DNA of 64,000 nt from JAZBPO01 sp963691775. Lineage in GTDB: Bacteria; Pseudomonadota; Gammaproteobacteria; Pseudomonadales; Azotimanducaceae. A program made the position numbers and the translations under genes. Below are positions 37,423-46,306 of this stretch, in pieces (position 1 is the stretch's first letter; each line of letters starts with the position of its first letter). The notes below the pieces were generated by a model. The model was not told the DNA's origin, made no database searches, and saw nothing but the letters and a program-made list of their open reading frames with translations. The stretch is taken from assembly GCA_963691775.1 (NCBI GenBank), contig OY829369.1, forward strand, positions 3,162,001 through 3,226,000, given 5' to 3'.

Positions 37423-38679
37423 TCAGGCTCGGGCGGCTTCGCCTTCCGCGTCGAGACGCGCAGCCGCGACTAGGAAACAGAAGATACCGACGCCGTAGAC
37501 GACTATGAGTGAGCCGATCGCCATGCCGAGGGATGCATCCCCCGCGCTGGGCGCGATCAGGTCGGAGGCAACGCCTACGTACAGCGGCCCGGCGCCGAGG
37601 CCGATGATGTTCGTGATGAACAGATTGATCGACGCAGCAACCGAGCGTTTTTCGAGCGGCGTGCGCGACTGGATCATCGCGAAGGTTGGACCCACGTGGA
37701 ACTGACCTGCGATCGCGGGAACGGTGAACAGCGCAAAGGCGAGCCAGGGTGAGGCGACAGCAACCGTCGCGATGAGCAGGGGCGTCGCCAGCATCAAGCC
37801 GATCGCGAGGATACGCATGCGCCAGCCTTCGCCGCGCGACGCGAGGCGGTCGGCCAGCCTTCCCGTAGCGAGCACGCCAAGCGCGCCCAGGAGGCCCGCG
37901 ATGATCGCGAAAGCCGTGCCGATCTCGCCGGTGCCGAGGCCGTGGGCGCGTACGAAGAAGGCGGGCAGCCAGAGCACGAGGGCGTAGCCCACGAAGGCAC
38001 AGCAGGACCCTCCGAGCACGACAAGGCTGAGCACCCGATCCGCGATCAGGAAGCGGATCACGTCGGTGAAGGGCGGGGCGTCACCCGCCGCGTTCAGGCC
38101 CTCGGAGGCGCCTCGGATCGGTTCGGTGACCGTGAACCGCACCACCAGGGCAATGAGCAGGCCCGGCAGGCCGACGACGAAGAAAGCCTCCCGCCAGCCG
38201 AACCATTGATTGATCCAGCCGCCGGCAAGAAACCCGAGGAGGATGCCAGCGCCCACGCCCATGCCGAACACGCCCATGGCCGTCGCGCGCTCGTGGGGCG
38301 CGTAGAGGTCCGCAATGATCGAATGCGAGGGCGGATTCGAGCCCGCTTCACCCACGCCGACGCCGATGCGCGCGATGAGCAGGTGCCAGTAGTTCTGAGC
38401 GAGGCCGCCCAGCGCCGTCATCGCGCTCCAGAGGGCGATCGAGACCGCGATGAGATTGCGACGATTGTGGCGATCGGCCCACATGGCCATGGGCATGCCG
38501 AGCGTCGCGTAGAAGGCTGCGAAGGCGAAGCCGGTCATGGCGCCGAGCTGGGAATCCGACAGGCCGAGATCGACGCGGATCGACTCGGCGAGGATCCCCA
38601 TGATGTTGCGGTCAAGATGCGAGGACGCATAGACAATCACGAGCACGAAGAGCGTGTAGCGACGCCCGGTCTGATTCAC
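37423..38679 (-). CDS. MFS transporter (spinster-like)
   Basis: A 418-residue 12-helix transporter of the major facilitator superfamily. The motif between helices 2 and 3 is MPMAMWADRHNRRNLIAVSIALWS, and RIGVGVGEAGSNPPSHSIIADLYAPHERATAMGVF is the spinster/aromatic-acid signature in helix 4-5. The GTG start at 38679 is supported by GGGAGGAAG; the longer frame to 38829 adds a hydrophilic unsupported N-terminus. It faces the sulfatase gene tail to tail and may carry sulfate esters or their products, which is inference. Confidence 0.85.
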   Translation of the reverse strand: MNQTGRRYTLFVLVIVYASSHLDRNIMGILAESIRVDLGLSDSQLGAMTGFAFAAFYATLGMPMAMWADRHNRRNLIAVSIALWSAMTALGGLAQNYWHLLIARIGVGVGEAGSNPPSHSIIADLYAPHERATAMGVFGMGVGAGILLGFLAGGWINQWFGWREAFFVVGLPGLLIALVVRFTVTEPIRGASEGLNAAGDAPPFTDVIRFLIADRVLSLVVLGGSCCAFVGYALVLWLPAFFVRAHGLGTGEIGTAFAIIAGLLGALGVLATGRLADRLASRGEGWRMRILAIGLMLATPLLIATVAVASPWLAFALFTVPAIAGQFHVGPTFAMIQSRTPLEKRSVAASINLFITNIIGLGAGPLYVGVASDLIAPSAGDASLGMAIGSLIVVYGVGIFCFLVAAARLDAEGEAARA

Positions 38680-39123
38680 CGTTCTACTTCCTCCCTGCGC
38701 CCGCGGCGGCGATTTCGATGTCAGCCGTCCCGCGCCCTCGGCATGGGTGCGCGGGCTCGTGTTGCTGGGCGTCCGCGTCTGCCGTTGTGTGTCTCGAACG
38801 CCCGAAGCCCGGGGTGCGACTTCGCGCACGCGCCGCTTTGCGGACAGAGCCGGTCAAGTCTGAGCCAAAGCGGCCCGCTGGTAACCGGGCTTGCGCCTTT
38901 TTTCTTGCGCACGCGCGCCTGGCGTGGATCGCCTTGGTGAAGACCCTGCTCATGTGCACTCGGAACGAAGCCATGAAGTTCCGGGCGCGCTCAACGCGGC
39001 CGCCGAACCGCCACGTCAGCGCTCACGGGACGACATCGCTGCGGTCCATTAGGCTGGCGACGCTGCCCGGCACACTGGCCGGCGGCAGACGCGCCCATCA
39101 GCCACGCAAGGACAGCCCCCCGC
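38680..39123. other. Divergent intergenic region, MFS / metallo-hydrolase
   Basis: About 440 bases between divergent genes; open frames on both strands have no family resemblance. Promoters for both genes are expected here. No repeats were noticed. Confidence 0.4.
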
Positions 39124-40137
39124 ATGTCAGCGCTCTCTCGCCGAACCATTCTGAGAACAGGTCTCCGCAGCGCACTTGCAGTGAGCGCCGCTTCGGCGCA
39201 CGTACCTGGCGCCAGCGCCAGAGAGGAGGTGCCCGGGCTTGTCGCGAAGAGCCCCTTTGCCGGCATCCTTGAAGTCGGTGACGGTCTCTTTGCAGTGATC
39301 TCCACGCCACTCGACGCTCAGGGGCGCTTTGCGCACCCGCAATCGCTCTGCAACGGCGGCCTTGTCATCGGGGACGATCGGGTGCTTTCCATCGACGCCT
39401 ACTACAGCCCGGAAGGCGCCGCGTGGGTGAATGCGCAGTCGAAGCGGCTCTTCGGCAAACCCGTTACGGACGTGATCTGCACGCACCTGCATCTGGATCA
39501 TACGGGTGGGCTCTCGGGCTTCCAGGAAGGCGCCCGTGGCCCCGAAATCTACATGACCGCAAAGACCTGGGGGCTGATGACGGAGCAATACAGCGCCGGG
39601 CGGCCCGTTGAAGGCACACCATTCTTGGCGCCCCCTGCCCGCCTTGTTGGGCCGACGCGCATCATCGCCGACGACTCGCCCCCCGTTGCTCTGGACCTGG
39701 GCGGACGCAGCGTTACCGTGCTGCCTTTCGCGGGTCACACACCATCGGACCTTGCGGTTCTCGTCGACGATGCACCCGTAACCTTCGGCGGCGACCTCGC
39801 CTGGTGGGGCCTCTTTCCGAACTACGTTGACGCGGTCCCTTCAGCGCTCGCGCCCTCCGTGCAAGCGCTTGTGGAGGGCGATTCGAGGTTGATGGTGCCT
39901 GGGCACGGCGGCCTGGTCGCCACGAACGACATGGCGCCATACGTTGAGCTGATCAACAGTGTGGACACAGCAGCGTTCGCTGCCCGCGAGCGTGGCCTTA
40001 CGCCTGCGGAGGCTGCGGCTGAGTATCGGATGCCGGCAGCGACTGCCGATTGGCAGTTCTTCAATCCACGCTATCCGGAGATCGCGATCGCGGCCTGGTT
40101 CCGGGAATGGTCGCTCGAGGGGGAGGCGGACGCGTAG
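39124..40137 (+). CDS. Tat-exported metallo-beta-lactamase-fold hydrolase
   Basis: A 337-residue protein with a twin-arginine-like leader (LSRRTILRTGLRSALAVSAASA) and the MBL zinc motif VICTHLHLDHTGGLSGF (HxHxDH). Later ligands are seen at LPFAGHTPSDLA, VTFGGDLAWWG and VPGHGGLVA. Such exported quinoprotein-relay-type or lactonase-type MBL proteins often act in the periplasm on small esters; the substrate is unknown. It stands alone on the plus strand. Confidence 0.8.
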   Translation: MSALSRRTILRTGLRSALAVSAASAHVPGASAREEVPGLVAKSPFAGILEVGDGLFAVISTPLDAQGRFAHPQSLCNGGLVIGDDRVLSIDAYYSPEGAAWVNAQSKRLFGKPVTDVICTHLHLDHTGGLSGFQEGARGPEIYMTAKTWGLMTEQYSAGRPVEGTPFLAPPARLVGPTRIIADDSPPVALDLGGRSVTVLPFAGHTPSDLAVLVDDAPVTFGGDLAWWGLFPNYVDAVPSALAPSVQALVEGDSRLMVPGHGGLVATNDMAPYVELINSVDTAAFAARERGLTPAEAAAEYRMPAATADWQFFNPRYPEIAIAAWFREWSLEGEADA

Positions 40138-40166
40138 CGGTCCGCCGCGCGGCGGCGCGCCTGGTT

Positions 40167-40231
40167 CCGTAGGCGATTGCCGTAGGCGACTGCCGTAGGC
40201 GATTGCCGTGGGCTCTTGCCGTTGGCGTTGA
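40167..40231. repeat. Five-copy 13-bp tandem repeat
   Basis: Copies of CCGTAGGCGATTG run head to tail from 40167: units 1-3 are exact or differ by one base, units 4 and 5 are degenerate. It lies just after the metallo-hydrolase stop, outside any gene. A possible site of copy-number variation; no function is apparent. Confidence 0.8.
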
Positions 40232-40336
40232 CGAAGTCGGGCCAGTGCCAGCCGTTCGCCGCTCGCCGCGGGGGTCACGTTCCTTTCCTTCACTTATGCG
40301 ACCTTGGGCGTGATCGCTGAGCGGGGGAGGGAGATG

Positions 40337-41044
40337 CTAGGGCGCAGGGGGGCTGCCGGCATCAGGGACTCCGCTCGCCGGCGGCTGCTCGGCCGTCGCC
40401 TGGCGCTGGCGCTGATGGATCGTCTGAATATTTTGTTGCTGAGTCGCCGGACCCGCCGCGCTGGATGTAGTTGCCTGCGCGTCGACGTCGCGCATGTCCA
40501 AGGTTTCACGTTCGCCTTGCGTGCTGCAGATCTCGAAGACGCCTTTCTCGATGATCACGCCCTCGGCAGTACGGGTGCTCATGTACACCGAGAACACGTC
40601 CAGGGACGCATCGAGCAGAAAGTGAAAATAGTAGTGCTCCGTATCTCCGGGCTCGATTGTCACGTTGGCCGAAAAGATGTGGCTCGCTTCGGCGAGCAGA
40701 CCGAAGGCGTCGTCGACCCCGGTGAGCGCCAGTAGGTCGACGCCGCCGCTCGGCAGTGCTTCCAGCACGGTCTCTGGTGGTCGAAGATTGTTGAGTTGGA
40801 TAAGCAGGAACGAGCCTGCCTCGTAGGTTTTGCGTCCTCGCCCTCGGTTCCCTACGTCTACTCTCAGGCGCATCAGCGCTCTGCCGTCGGCCTGGGCGAC
40901 AGGGGTGCAGGTGCCGTGAATCACGATCGCTGGTTTGGTGGTCAAGTAGAACTCGGTTACGGCCCAGGTGGCACCCGCGGCCAGCGCCGCGACCACGGCA
41001 TAGTCATGAATGATTCCCCTCCAGCTTTCCAGGATGTGTTTCAT
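40337..41044 (-). CDS. Membrane-anchored protein of unknown function
   Basis: 235 residues: one N-terminal membrane helix (YAVVAALAAGATWAVTEFYL), then a probable beta-sandwich domain with strands such as RLRVDVGNRGRGRKTYE and FSANVTIEPGDTEHYYFHFLL, and a Gln/Pro-rich, low-complexity tail (residues ~195-235). The middle part resembles immunoglobulin-like domains that face the periplasm. No family was recognised. Divergent from the selenoprotein-like gene. Confidence 0.55.
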   Translation of the reverse strand: MKHILESWRGIIHDYAVVAALAAGATWAVTEFYLTTKPAIVIHGTCTPVAQADGRALMRLRVDVGNRGRGRKTYEAGSFLLIQLNNLRPPETVLEALPSGGVDLLALTGVDDAFGLLAEASHIFSANVTIEPGDTEHYYFHFLLDASLDVFSVYMSTRTAEGVIIEKGVFEICSTQGERETLDMRDVDAQATTSSAAGPATQQQNIQTIHQRQRQATAEQPPASGVPDAGSPPAP

Positions 41045-41358
41045 GACGCGTGCTTGCCTTCCACGGATTTAAGGGTGGGTCGCTGCGGCTCGAACCAGTG
41101 CTTTGTGCGGCAGGCATCTTACTTCCATGCCGCTCCTGTACGGAGACGCGACCGAGTCGCCTAGTGCGCGCCGCGGCGTATGCTGCCGCAGCCCGATTAC
41201 ATCAGCGCTGGCGTGTGACACGATCAACGTCGCCCCATGCGCACGAACGCCTGCCGCGTTGGCCTTGGTCCCGCGGGCGCTGAAGGGCAGCTGGCGAGGG
41301 CGCGCTCGAAGCGGCGCTCAACGCCCCTGGGGGCCAAGCGCAAGCGAGATGAGGGTAG
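41045..41358. other. Divergent intergenic region upstream of the redoxin selenoprotein gene
   Basis: About 310 bases with no supported gene. It lies between two divergent genes and should contain the promoter for the selenoprotein-like gene; no operator was recognised. Confidence 0.4.
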
Positions 41359-42498
41359 ATGATGCTTCCTGAAATGGAACGGCGCGGTGAGCAGACCGAG
41401 CAGGGCTGGAGGGACGTGGATGGGTTCGTTGGGCCGGTCCGGTCCGGCAATGGCCCGCGGAGCGATCCGCGCGGCGAATTCCCGACGGGCCCCGCGATCG
41501 GCGAAGCGCTGCCGGACGTGCAAACGCAGACCGCAGACGGGGCGCCCTTCGACCTCCACGCCGATCGCGGCGCGCGCCCGGCAATCTTCATCTTCTACCG
41601 CTCTGCGGTGTGGTGACCCCCTTGCCGCTCGCAGCTCGTTGAGCTGCAACGTGCAATGCCTCGGTTCGAGGCCGCGGGCGTGGCCGTATACGCCCTGAGC
41701 TACGACGAGCCCGATGCGCTTCGCGACTTTCGCGACGCCCACGGCATCACCTTCACGCTGCTCTCCGATCCTCAGTCCGAAATCATTCGCGCCTTCGGAA
41801 TTCTCAACGAGTTGATCGACGCGGATGACCATCCCTGGTTCGGCATTCCCTATCCGGGTACCTACGTGACCGATGCGCAGGGGCAGATCTGCGCCAAGTT
41901 CTTTGAACACAACCTCGCTGTGCGCGCGGGTCCAGAGCAGATGCTGCGAGCCGTGCGCGGTGAGGCGCTCGATGCGCACGGTCCTGCGGAGGCGCCGGCG
42001 GAGGTGGAGTTCGACGTGTTTCTCGACGGTGCAGCGCTGGCACCGACGGTGCAGCGCGATCTCGTTGTTCGCTTCCGCGTTCCGGAAGGTCGTCACGTGT
42101 ATGCCTTGCCTGCGCCGGCAGGTTCGCGCGCCGTGGAAGTGGTGCTGGACGCGAATCCTGCGCTCGTCGTGCGCGCCGTCCAGCGACCGGCAGCGGACGA
42201 ACATCAGCTTGCCGGGACAGACGAGGTGTTCCCGGTGCATCACGGCGCGTTCGAGCTGCGCCAGCCGCTGACCGTGAATCGTGGTCCGGGCAAGGATTTC
42301 TCGGCAGTCGTGATACGGGGTGAGGTGCACTGGCAGGTTTGTGATGACGCTGTGTGTGACATCCCGGTGAGCAGGCGTTTCGAGCTCGCAGTCCCGCTCG
42401 GCAACGCGCCACTCAGGGCGATCGGCGACCCTGAGGGGATGGCGCTCGAGCCGAATGCGATGGCGCACTTCGCCCAGATGACAGCGCGCAGGAAATAG
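41359..42498 (+). CDS. Probable selenocysteine-containing redoxin (UxxC) fused to a DsbD-N-like domain
   Basis: One frame runs from ATG 41359 to 42498 (379 residues) if the in-frame TGA at 41614-41616 is read as selenocysteine. The context is FYRSAVW-U-PPCRSQLVELQ: in Cys-containing peroxiredoxin/AhpC-TSA-like proteins the same position reads W-C-P-x-C, so Sec86 would pair with Cys89 as UxxC. Homology on both sides of the TGA (YALSYDEPDALRDFRDAHGITFTLLSDP downstream) excludes two independent genes. From residue ~210 a second domain resembles the N-terminal part of DsbD (WQVCDDAVCDIPVSRRFEL, Cys328/Cys333). A disulfide relay is likely. No signal peptide or membrane helix is seen. SelA/B/C are outside the window. 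Confidence 0.82.
41614..41647 (+). promoter_or_regulatory. UGA selenocysteine codon with SECIS-like hairpin
   Basis: TGA at 41614 is followed by a perfect 7-bp hairpin GCAGCTC-GTT-GAGCTGC at 41631-41647. The loop begins with G, 21 bases after the TGA, inside the usual 16-37 base window of bacterial SECIS elements, and the loop guanosine is the base that SelB prefers. This is a structure seen by eye; SelB binding is inferred. Confidence 0.65.
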
Positions 42499-42561
42499 AG
42501 GCGTCGCAGCGCCGATTGGAAGCGCTTGTTCGGGCAGCCGACACGACGAGCCAGCGAGCCC

Positions 42562-42587
42562 GCCGCCTGAGTGGGCGGCAGCTTTTG
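42562..42587 (+). terminator. Candidate terminator after the redoxin gene
   Basis: GCCGCC-TGAGTG-GGCGGC stem-loop followed by AGCTTTTG, 64 bases after the redoxin stop. The stem is short and the U-run is four, so it may be weak. Confidence 0.55.
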
Positions 42588-42910
42588 TCTGCCGCCGGCC
42601 GCTCCGGAGCCTGGGTGTCCCTGCGCGTGCACGCACTGCACGATGGCGTGGCGCACCATCGAAGTGCTGGGTCGCCGGGATCTATGGTCCGGCCGGTGCG
42701 GCGCGCACCAATCGCTTGCATCCGACATCTGCTCGCCGGACCGGCTGCTGAGCTCATAAGTCGAGTGATGATTACGCTGTGTTGGTAGTGTGCGCTTACT
42801 CAGCTGATTCGGTGCACCGGCGCTGGGCACCCCCCTAGGCGGGCTGCGATCTGGTCCGCTTCTTGCTCCACCAAAACATCGGGCTCGATGTTGGAAGCGG
42901 AGTGCGTTCC
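42588..42910. other. Intergenic region upstream of the fatty acid hydroxylase gene
   Basis: About 320 bases with no supported gene and no obvious repeat. It should include the promoter for the hydroxylase gene at 42911. Confidence 0.4.
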
Positions 42911-43876
42911 ATGAGCGATCAAGCACTTGACCCAGCGGAACTGTCGCTGGGAATGCAACGACGACCAAGCGCGGATGCGTGGCGCGATATCGTTTGGACG
43001 TGGATCCAGCCCGTCATCGCGATGGGCGCGCCGCTGCTGGTTGCGGTAACGCTGCTGAGCGACGTCTGGGTGAAAGAGGATCGACAGCTCTTCGCCCTCA
43101 TCATGATCTTCCTTCCCATCCCCCTGTTCATCTACGCCGAGCGGCGGTGGGGCCGGGATGACTGGCAGCTCAAACCCCACGAGCTTGCCGAGGACGGCTT
43201 CTGGCTCCTGATGGGCGCCTTCCTCTGGGGGCCGCTCATCAGCGACCTCTACCGGACGCCGATTTCCGAGGGCTTTGCGGCGATCCGCGACCGCTCCCTC
43301 CTCGAGATCACGCTCGAGCCCACAACCGTTGCCGGGCTCTTCGGCGCCGTGATCTTCATGCGCATCTGCACGGCTTTCCCCTATTACTGGCTTCACCGCG
43401 TACAGCACGAAACCGTGTTCTGGTGGCGCATTCATGCGACCCATCATCACATCACCAAGATGAGCTTCCTGCGCGGCGCACGCACGCATCCGTTTGAGTA
43501 CTTCGCGCTCTCCCTCGGGTCGCTCACGGTCATGGCCTTCATGGGTGCCAGCGATGACGTGCTCGCAGTTTCCGCGGCCTTCGGCATGTGGAACGGCAAG
43601 TTCAATCACTCGAACCTGCCGCTCAAGTCCTTGCCCGTCTACGACTGGGTATTCGCGACCGCGCCGCAGCACCACGTGCACCACGCGCTTGAGCGGCGGC
43701 AGAGCGACTCCAATTACGGCTGCAACATCATCCTCTGGGATCGCATCTTCGGGACCTACTGCGGCGACGAGACGAGCGATGTGAAGCAGACGGGGGCCGG
43801 CAAGGCGGTGCCGCTGTCGATCAAGGAGCAATTGATGCTCGCGTTCTACCCCACCAAGCGCCTCATCGATCTCTGA
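42911..43876 (+). CDS. Sterol desaturase / fatty acid hydroxylase superfamily protein
   Basis: A 321-residue membrane protein with 4-5 helices and the superfamily's His motifs: YYWLHRVQHE, RIHATHHH, and TAPQHHVHHALE near the C-terminus. These bind the di-iron centre that hydroxylates or desaturates lipids. Substrate unknown; bacterial members modify carotenoids, hopanoids or fatty acids. ATG at 42911 was chosen; the frame opens at 42863 without a ribosome binding site. A strong terminator follows. Confidence 0.85.
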   Translation: MSDQALDPAELSLGMQRRPSADAWRDIVWTWIQPVIAMGAPLLVAVTLLSDVWVKEDRQLFALIMIFLPIPLFIYAERRWGRDDWQLKPHELAEDGFWLLMGAFLWGPLISDLYRTPISEGFAAIRDRSLLEITLEPTTVAGLFGAVIFMRICTAFPYYWLHRVQHETVFWWRIHATHHHITKMSFLRGARTHPFEYFALSLGSLTVMAFMGASDDVLAVSAAFGMWNGKFNHSNLPLKSLPVYDWVFATAPQHHVHHALERRQSDSNYGCNIILWDRIFGTYCGDETSDVKQTGAGKAVPLSIKEQLMLAFYPTKRLIDL

Positions 43877-43894
43877 TTCGGGCGGCGCGATCGG

Positions 43895-43922
43895 GCCGGC
43901 CAGCGCTGCGCTGGCCGGCTTT
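43895..43922 (+). terminator. Rho-independent terminator after the hydroxylase gene
   Basis: Perfect 11-bp stem GCCGGCCAGCG / CGCTGGCCGGC with CTG loop and a TTT tail, 18 bases after the stop codon. Confidence 0.85.
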
Positions 43923-43972
43923 CCGGGCGCCGCGCACCCACCCTCACACGGCAACGCCGCAGGTCGAACGTC

Positions 43973-44227
43973 ATGATCAGCACCCCCTGGACACTGATAC
44001 CGTTCCTGATCGGCACCGCGGCATTCTTCGTGACGCTCTACCTCTCCATATTTGTTCCCAAGGCGTCTGACACGCCCTGGCACGAGGATTCGAGCGCCGA
44101 CGTCGAGGTTCATCCGCTGCGACGCTGGGACACGGTCCTCACGTGGCTCATGTGGGGTGGCTGGGGCGTCGCGATGCTCATGCGCTTCCTCGATCGCAAC
44201 AAACTCCTTGAAGGCATCATCGGCTGA
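43973..44227 (+). CDS. Small two-helix membrane protein of unknown function
   Basis: 84 residues with two hydrophobic helices (TLIPFLIGTAAFFVTLYLSIFV; TVLTWLMWGGWGVAMLM) separated by an acidic loop (HEDSSADVEVHPLRRWD). It may be a membrane subunit or assembly protein; no family recognised. It follows the hydroxylase gene, but a terminator intervenes. Confidence 0.6.
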   Translation: MISTPWTLIPFLIGTAAFFVTLYLSIFVPKASDTPWHEDSSADVEVHPLRRWDTVLTWLMWGGWGVAMLMRFLDRNKLLEGIIG

Positions 44228-44424
44228 ACTGCGCAGTCTTCGGCGGAGCTTGGCCGCCCTGAAACCGACGCCGCGAAGAGTGATGCCATTCGCGCCCTGC
44301 ATCGCGCCCCTGCCTGCCCCTCGTCTCTGGTCTTTCTCTTCCCGGAATACCTGTGCCGCGCGAAGCGCGCACAAGGCCCGGCGGCCACGCTAGCATCGAC
44401 CCTCTGCGACCTTGGGAGGGGACC

Positions 44425-45345
44425 ATGCAGGCGATCACCTTCGAGTCCGCGAACCCGCGGAACTACCATCAAGCGATCACCGCGCCGGATGCGGCGCCGC
44501 GAGTGACGTTGACGGGCGAACTGCGCATGCCCGAGGGCGCAGCGCCGCGAGCGGCCGTGATCATCGCCCCCGGCAGCTTCGGTATTGCGCCGTCGCACCG
44601 CCGCCATGCCGAGACGCTGTGTGCGCTCGGATTCGCGACGCTCATGATCGATCCGTTCGGTCCGCGCGCGGTGACTTCTACGGTAGCCAACCAGACGCAG
44701 TACAGCTTTGCCGCGAGCGCGTTCGACGTGCTGGCTGCGCAGGCCTGGCTCGCCCAGCGTGCCGACATCGATGCGATGCGCATCGGCGCGCAGGGTCACA
44801 GCCGCGGCGGCACTGCAGTGCTGACCGCCGCTGCGCGCCGCTTTGCGGAGAGCGTTGCGCCCTCGCTCGCACCCTTGCGCGGCGTTTACGCCGCCTATCC
44901 CTGGAGTGGCCATCAGTTCATCGATGCTGACGTGGGCACCACGCAGGTGCGCTCGATCATCGGCGATCGCGATGAGTGGTGCAGTGCGCAGCAGGTTCAG
45001 GGGCACATGCAGGCCCTATGCATGCGCGGCGGCAGCGCGAGCTGGCGGATCGTTGCCGGCGCCCAGCACAGCTTCGATCGCGACACGGCACATGAAACGA
45101 TCGAGGATGCGTCGGTGTCGCCGGGCGCGCCCACGGCGTACATGGATGACGATGGCGCCTTCGTGCATCCGGTGAGCGGCGTGGCCGACGCTGGGCTCAT
45201 GGACCGCGACCTGATGGTCTATGCGCTCAAGGCCGGGTACGGACGCCGGGGCGCGATCATCGGCGGCACCGGCGAGGAGGCGGCGCTGTTCGATGCGGAC
45301 ATGTCGGCGTTCTGGCAGCGCGTGTTGACGGAGGCTTTGACATGA
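44425..45345 (+). CDS. Dienelactone hydrolase family protein
   Basis: A 306-residue alpha/beta-hydrolase. Nucleophile Ser126 lies in GAQGHSRGGTAVL; the acid and His residues are likely near IIGDRDEWC and AGAQHSFDRDT, which matches DLH proteins. The substrate may be a lactone, ester or acyl compound. ATG at 44425 follows GGGAGGGG. The stop overlaps the start of the next SDR gene (ATGA), so the two genes form a unit. Confidence 0.82.
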   Translation: MQAITFESANPRNYHQAITAPDAAPRVTLTGELRMPEGAAPRAAVIIAPGSFGIAPSHRRHAETLCALGFATLMIDPFGPRAVTSTVANQTQYSFAASAFDVLAAQAWLAQRADIDAMRIGAQGHSRGGTAVLTAAARRFAESVAPSLAPLRGVYAAYPWSGHQFIDADVGTTQVRSIIGDRDEWCSAQQVQGHMQALCMRGGSASWRIVAGAQHSFDRDTAHETIEDASVSPGAPTAYMDDDGAFVHPVSGVADAGLMDRDLMVYALKAGYGRRGAIIGGTGEEAALFDADMSAFWQRVLTEALT

Positions 45346-46187
45346 ACATGGGCGCGCCCCTCTCAACCTTTGCAGACGCCCTCTTCGAGGGCCGGACCGC
45401 GGTCGTGACCGGCGGTGGTCGCGGGATCGGACGCGAGATTGCCCTGGCGTTCGCGCGCTTCGGTGCGAACGTGATTGTCGCCGGGCGTCACGAGGAAACG
45501 CTGGACGCCACCCGGTCCGAGATCGAGGCGCTGGGCAGGCGCAGCCTTGCGGTGCCGACGAACATCCGCGACCTGGAGCACGTGGAGGCGCTCGCGGGCG
45601 CAGTGGCCGACTTCTGTGGTGCGGCTGATTTCCTCGTCAACAACGCCGGTGGGCAGTTCCCGGTGCGTCCCGGTGAACTCTCCGACAATGGCTGGCGCTC
45701 GGTCATCGATCTGAACCTCAACGGCACCTGGAACGTGGTCAGCCGGATCGCGCCGGGCATGCTGGAGCGCGGGTTCGGTTCGATCGTGAACATCGTCCAC
45801 ATCTACTCCTTCAATCGCGGCGCGCCACACTTCGTGCACTCCGGTGCGGCGCGCGCGGGCGTCGTGTCGATGACCCAGAGCCTCGCCTACTACTACGCTC
45901 GCCGCGGCGTCACGGTGAATGCGCTCGCCCCCGGTTCGGTCGCGACGCAGGGATTGCGCGAAGAGGAGTACGCGCACGCGGACACGAACGACTACGAGGC
46001 CCAGTCGCTGCGCGACATCCCGGCTGGCAGGCTCGGCGAGGCGGAGGAAGTGGCCGCCCAGGTGCTGTTCCTGTGCTCACCCGCGGCGCGCTATATCAAC
46101 GGCGCTTCGCTGGTGGCGGACGGCGGCTACTACCTGGATACGTGGACGCCCATGCTCGACCCGGAAGGTGGACTGCCGCCGCGCTGA
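45342..46187 (+). CDS. SDR oxidoreductase, enoyl-CoA reductase-like (atypical active site)
   Basis: A 281-residue Rossmann protein (VVTGGGRGIGREIALAF, NNAGGQFP, APGSVATQG) coupled to the hydrolase upstream. The usual Tyr-x3-Lys is absent; at that point the sequence reads FVHSGAARAGVVSMTQ, as in the peroxisomal trans-2-enoyl-CoA / 2,4-dienoyl-CoA reductase branch of the SDRs. It probably reduces an unsaturated acyl-CoA with NADPH (Arg after second strand, VAGRHEE). A 4-base overlap ties it to the dienelactone-hydrolase-like gene. Confidence 0.82.
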   Translation: MNMGAPLSTFADALFEGRTAVVTGGGRGIGREIALAFARFGANVIVAGRHEETLDATRSEIEALGRRSLAVPTNIRDLEHVEALAGAVADFCGAADFLVNNAGGQFPVRPGELSDNGWRSVIDLNLNGTWNVVSRIAPGMLERGFGSIVNIVHIYSFNRGAPHFVHSGAARAGVVSMTQSLAYYYARRGVTVNALAPGSVATQGLREEEYAHADTNDYEAQSLRDIPAGRLGEAEEVAAQVLFLCSPAARYINGASLVADGGYYLDTWTPMLDPEGGLPPR

Positions 46188-46306
46188 GGCGCGAGGACTT
46201 GTCGGCTCGGTGCGCTGTGAGGAGGGCAGGGCGTCGGCGCGCTCGCCTTGCCGCAGGCCCGGCCGATTGGCAAGCCGATCGATCCGGCGCTGCGGCAGCG
46301 CAGGCG

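Noticed and set aside
41656..42498. A separate gene starting at the ATG at 41656
   Set aside because: It would begin inside the redoxin domain, after the active site; the upstream frame up to the TGA is in phase and homologous.
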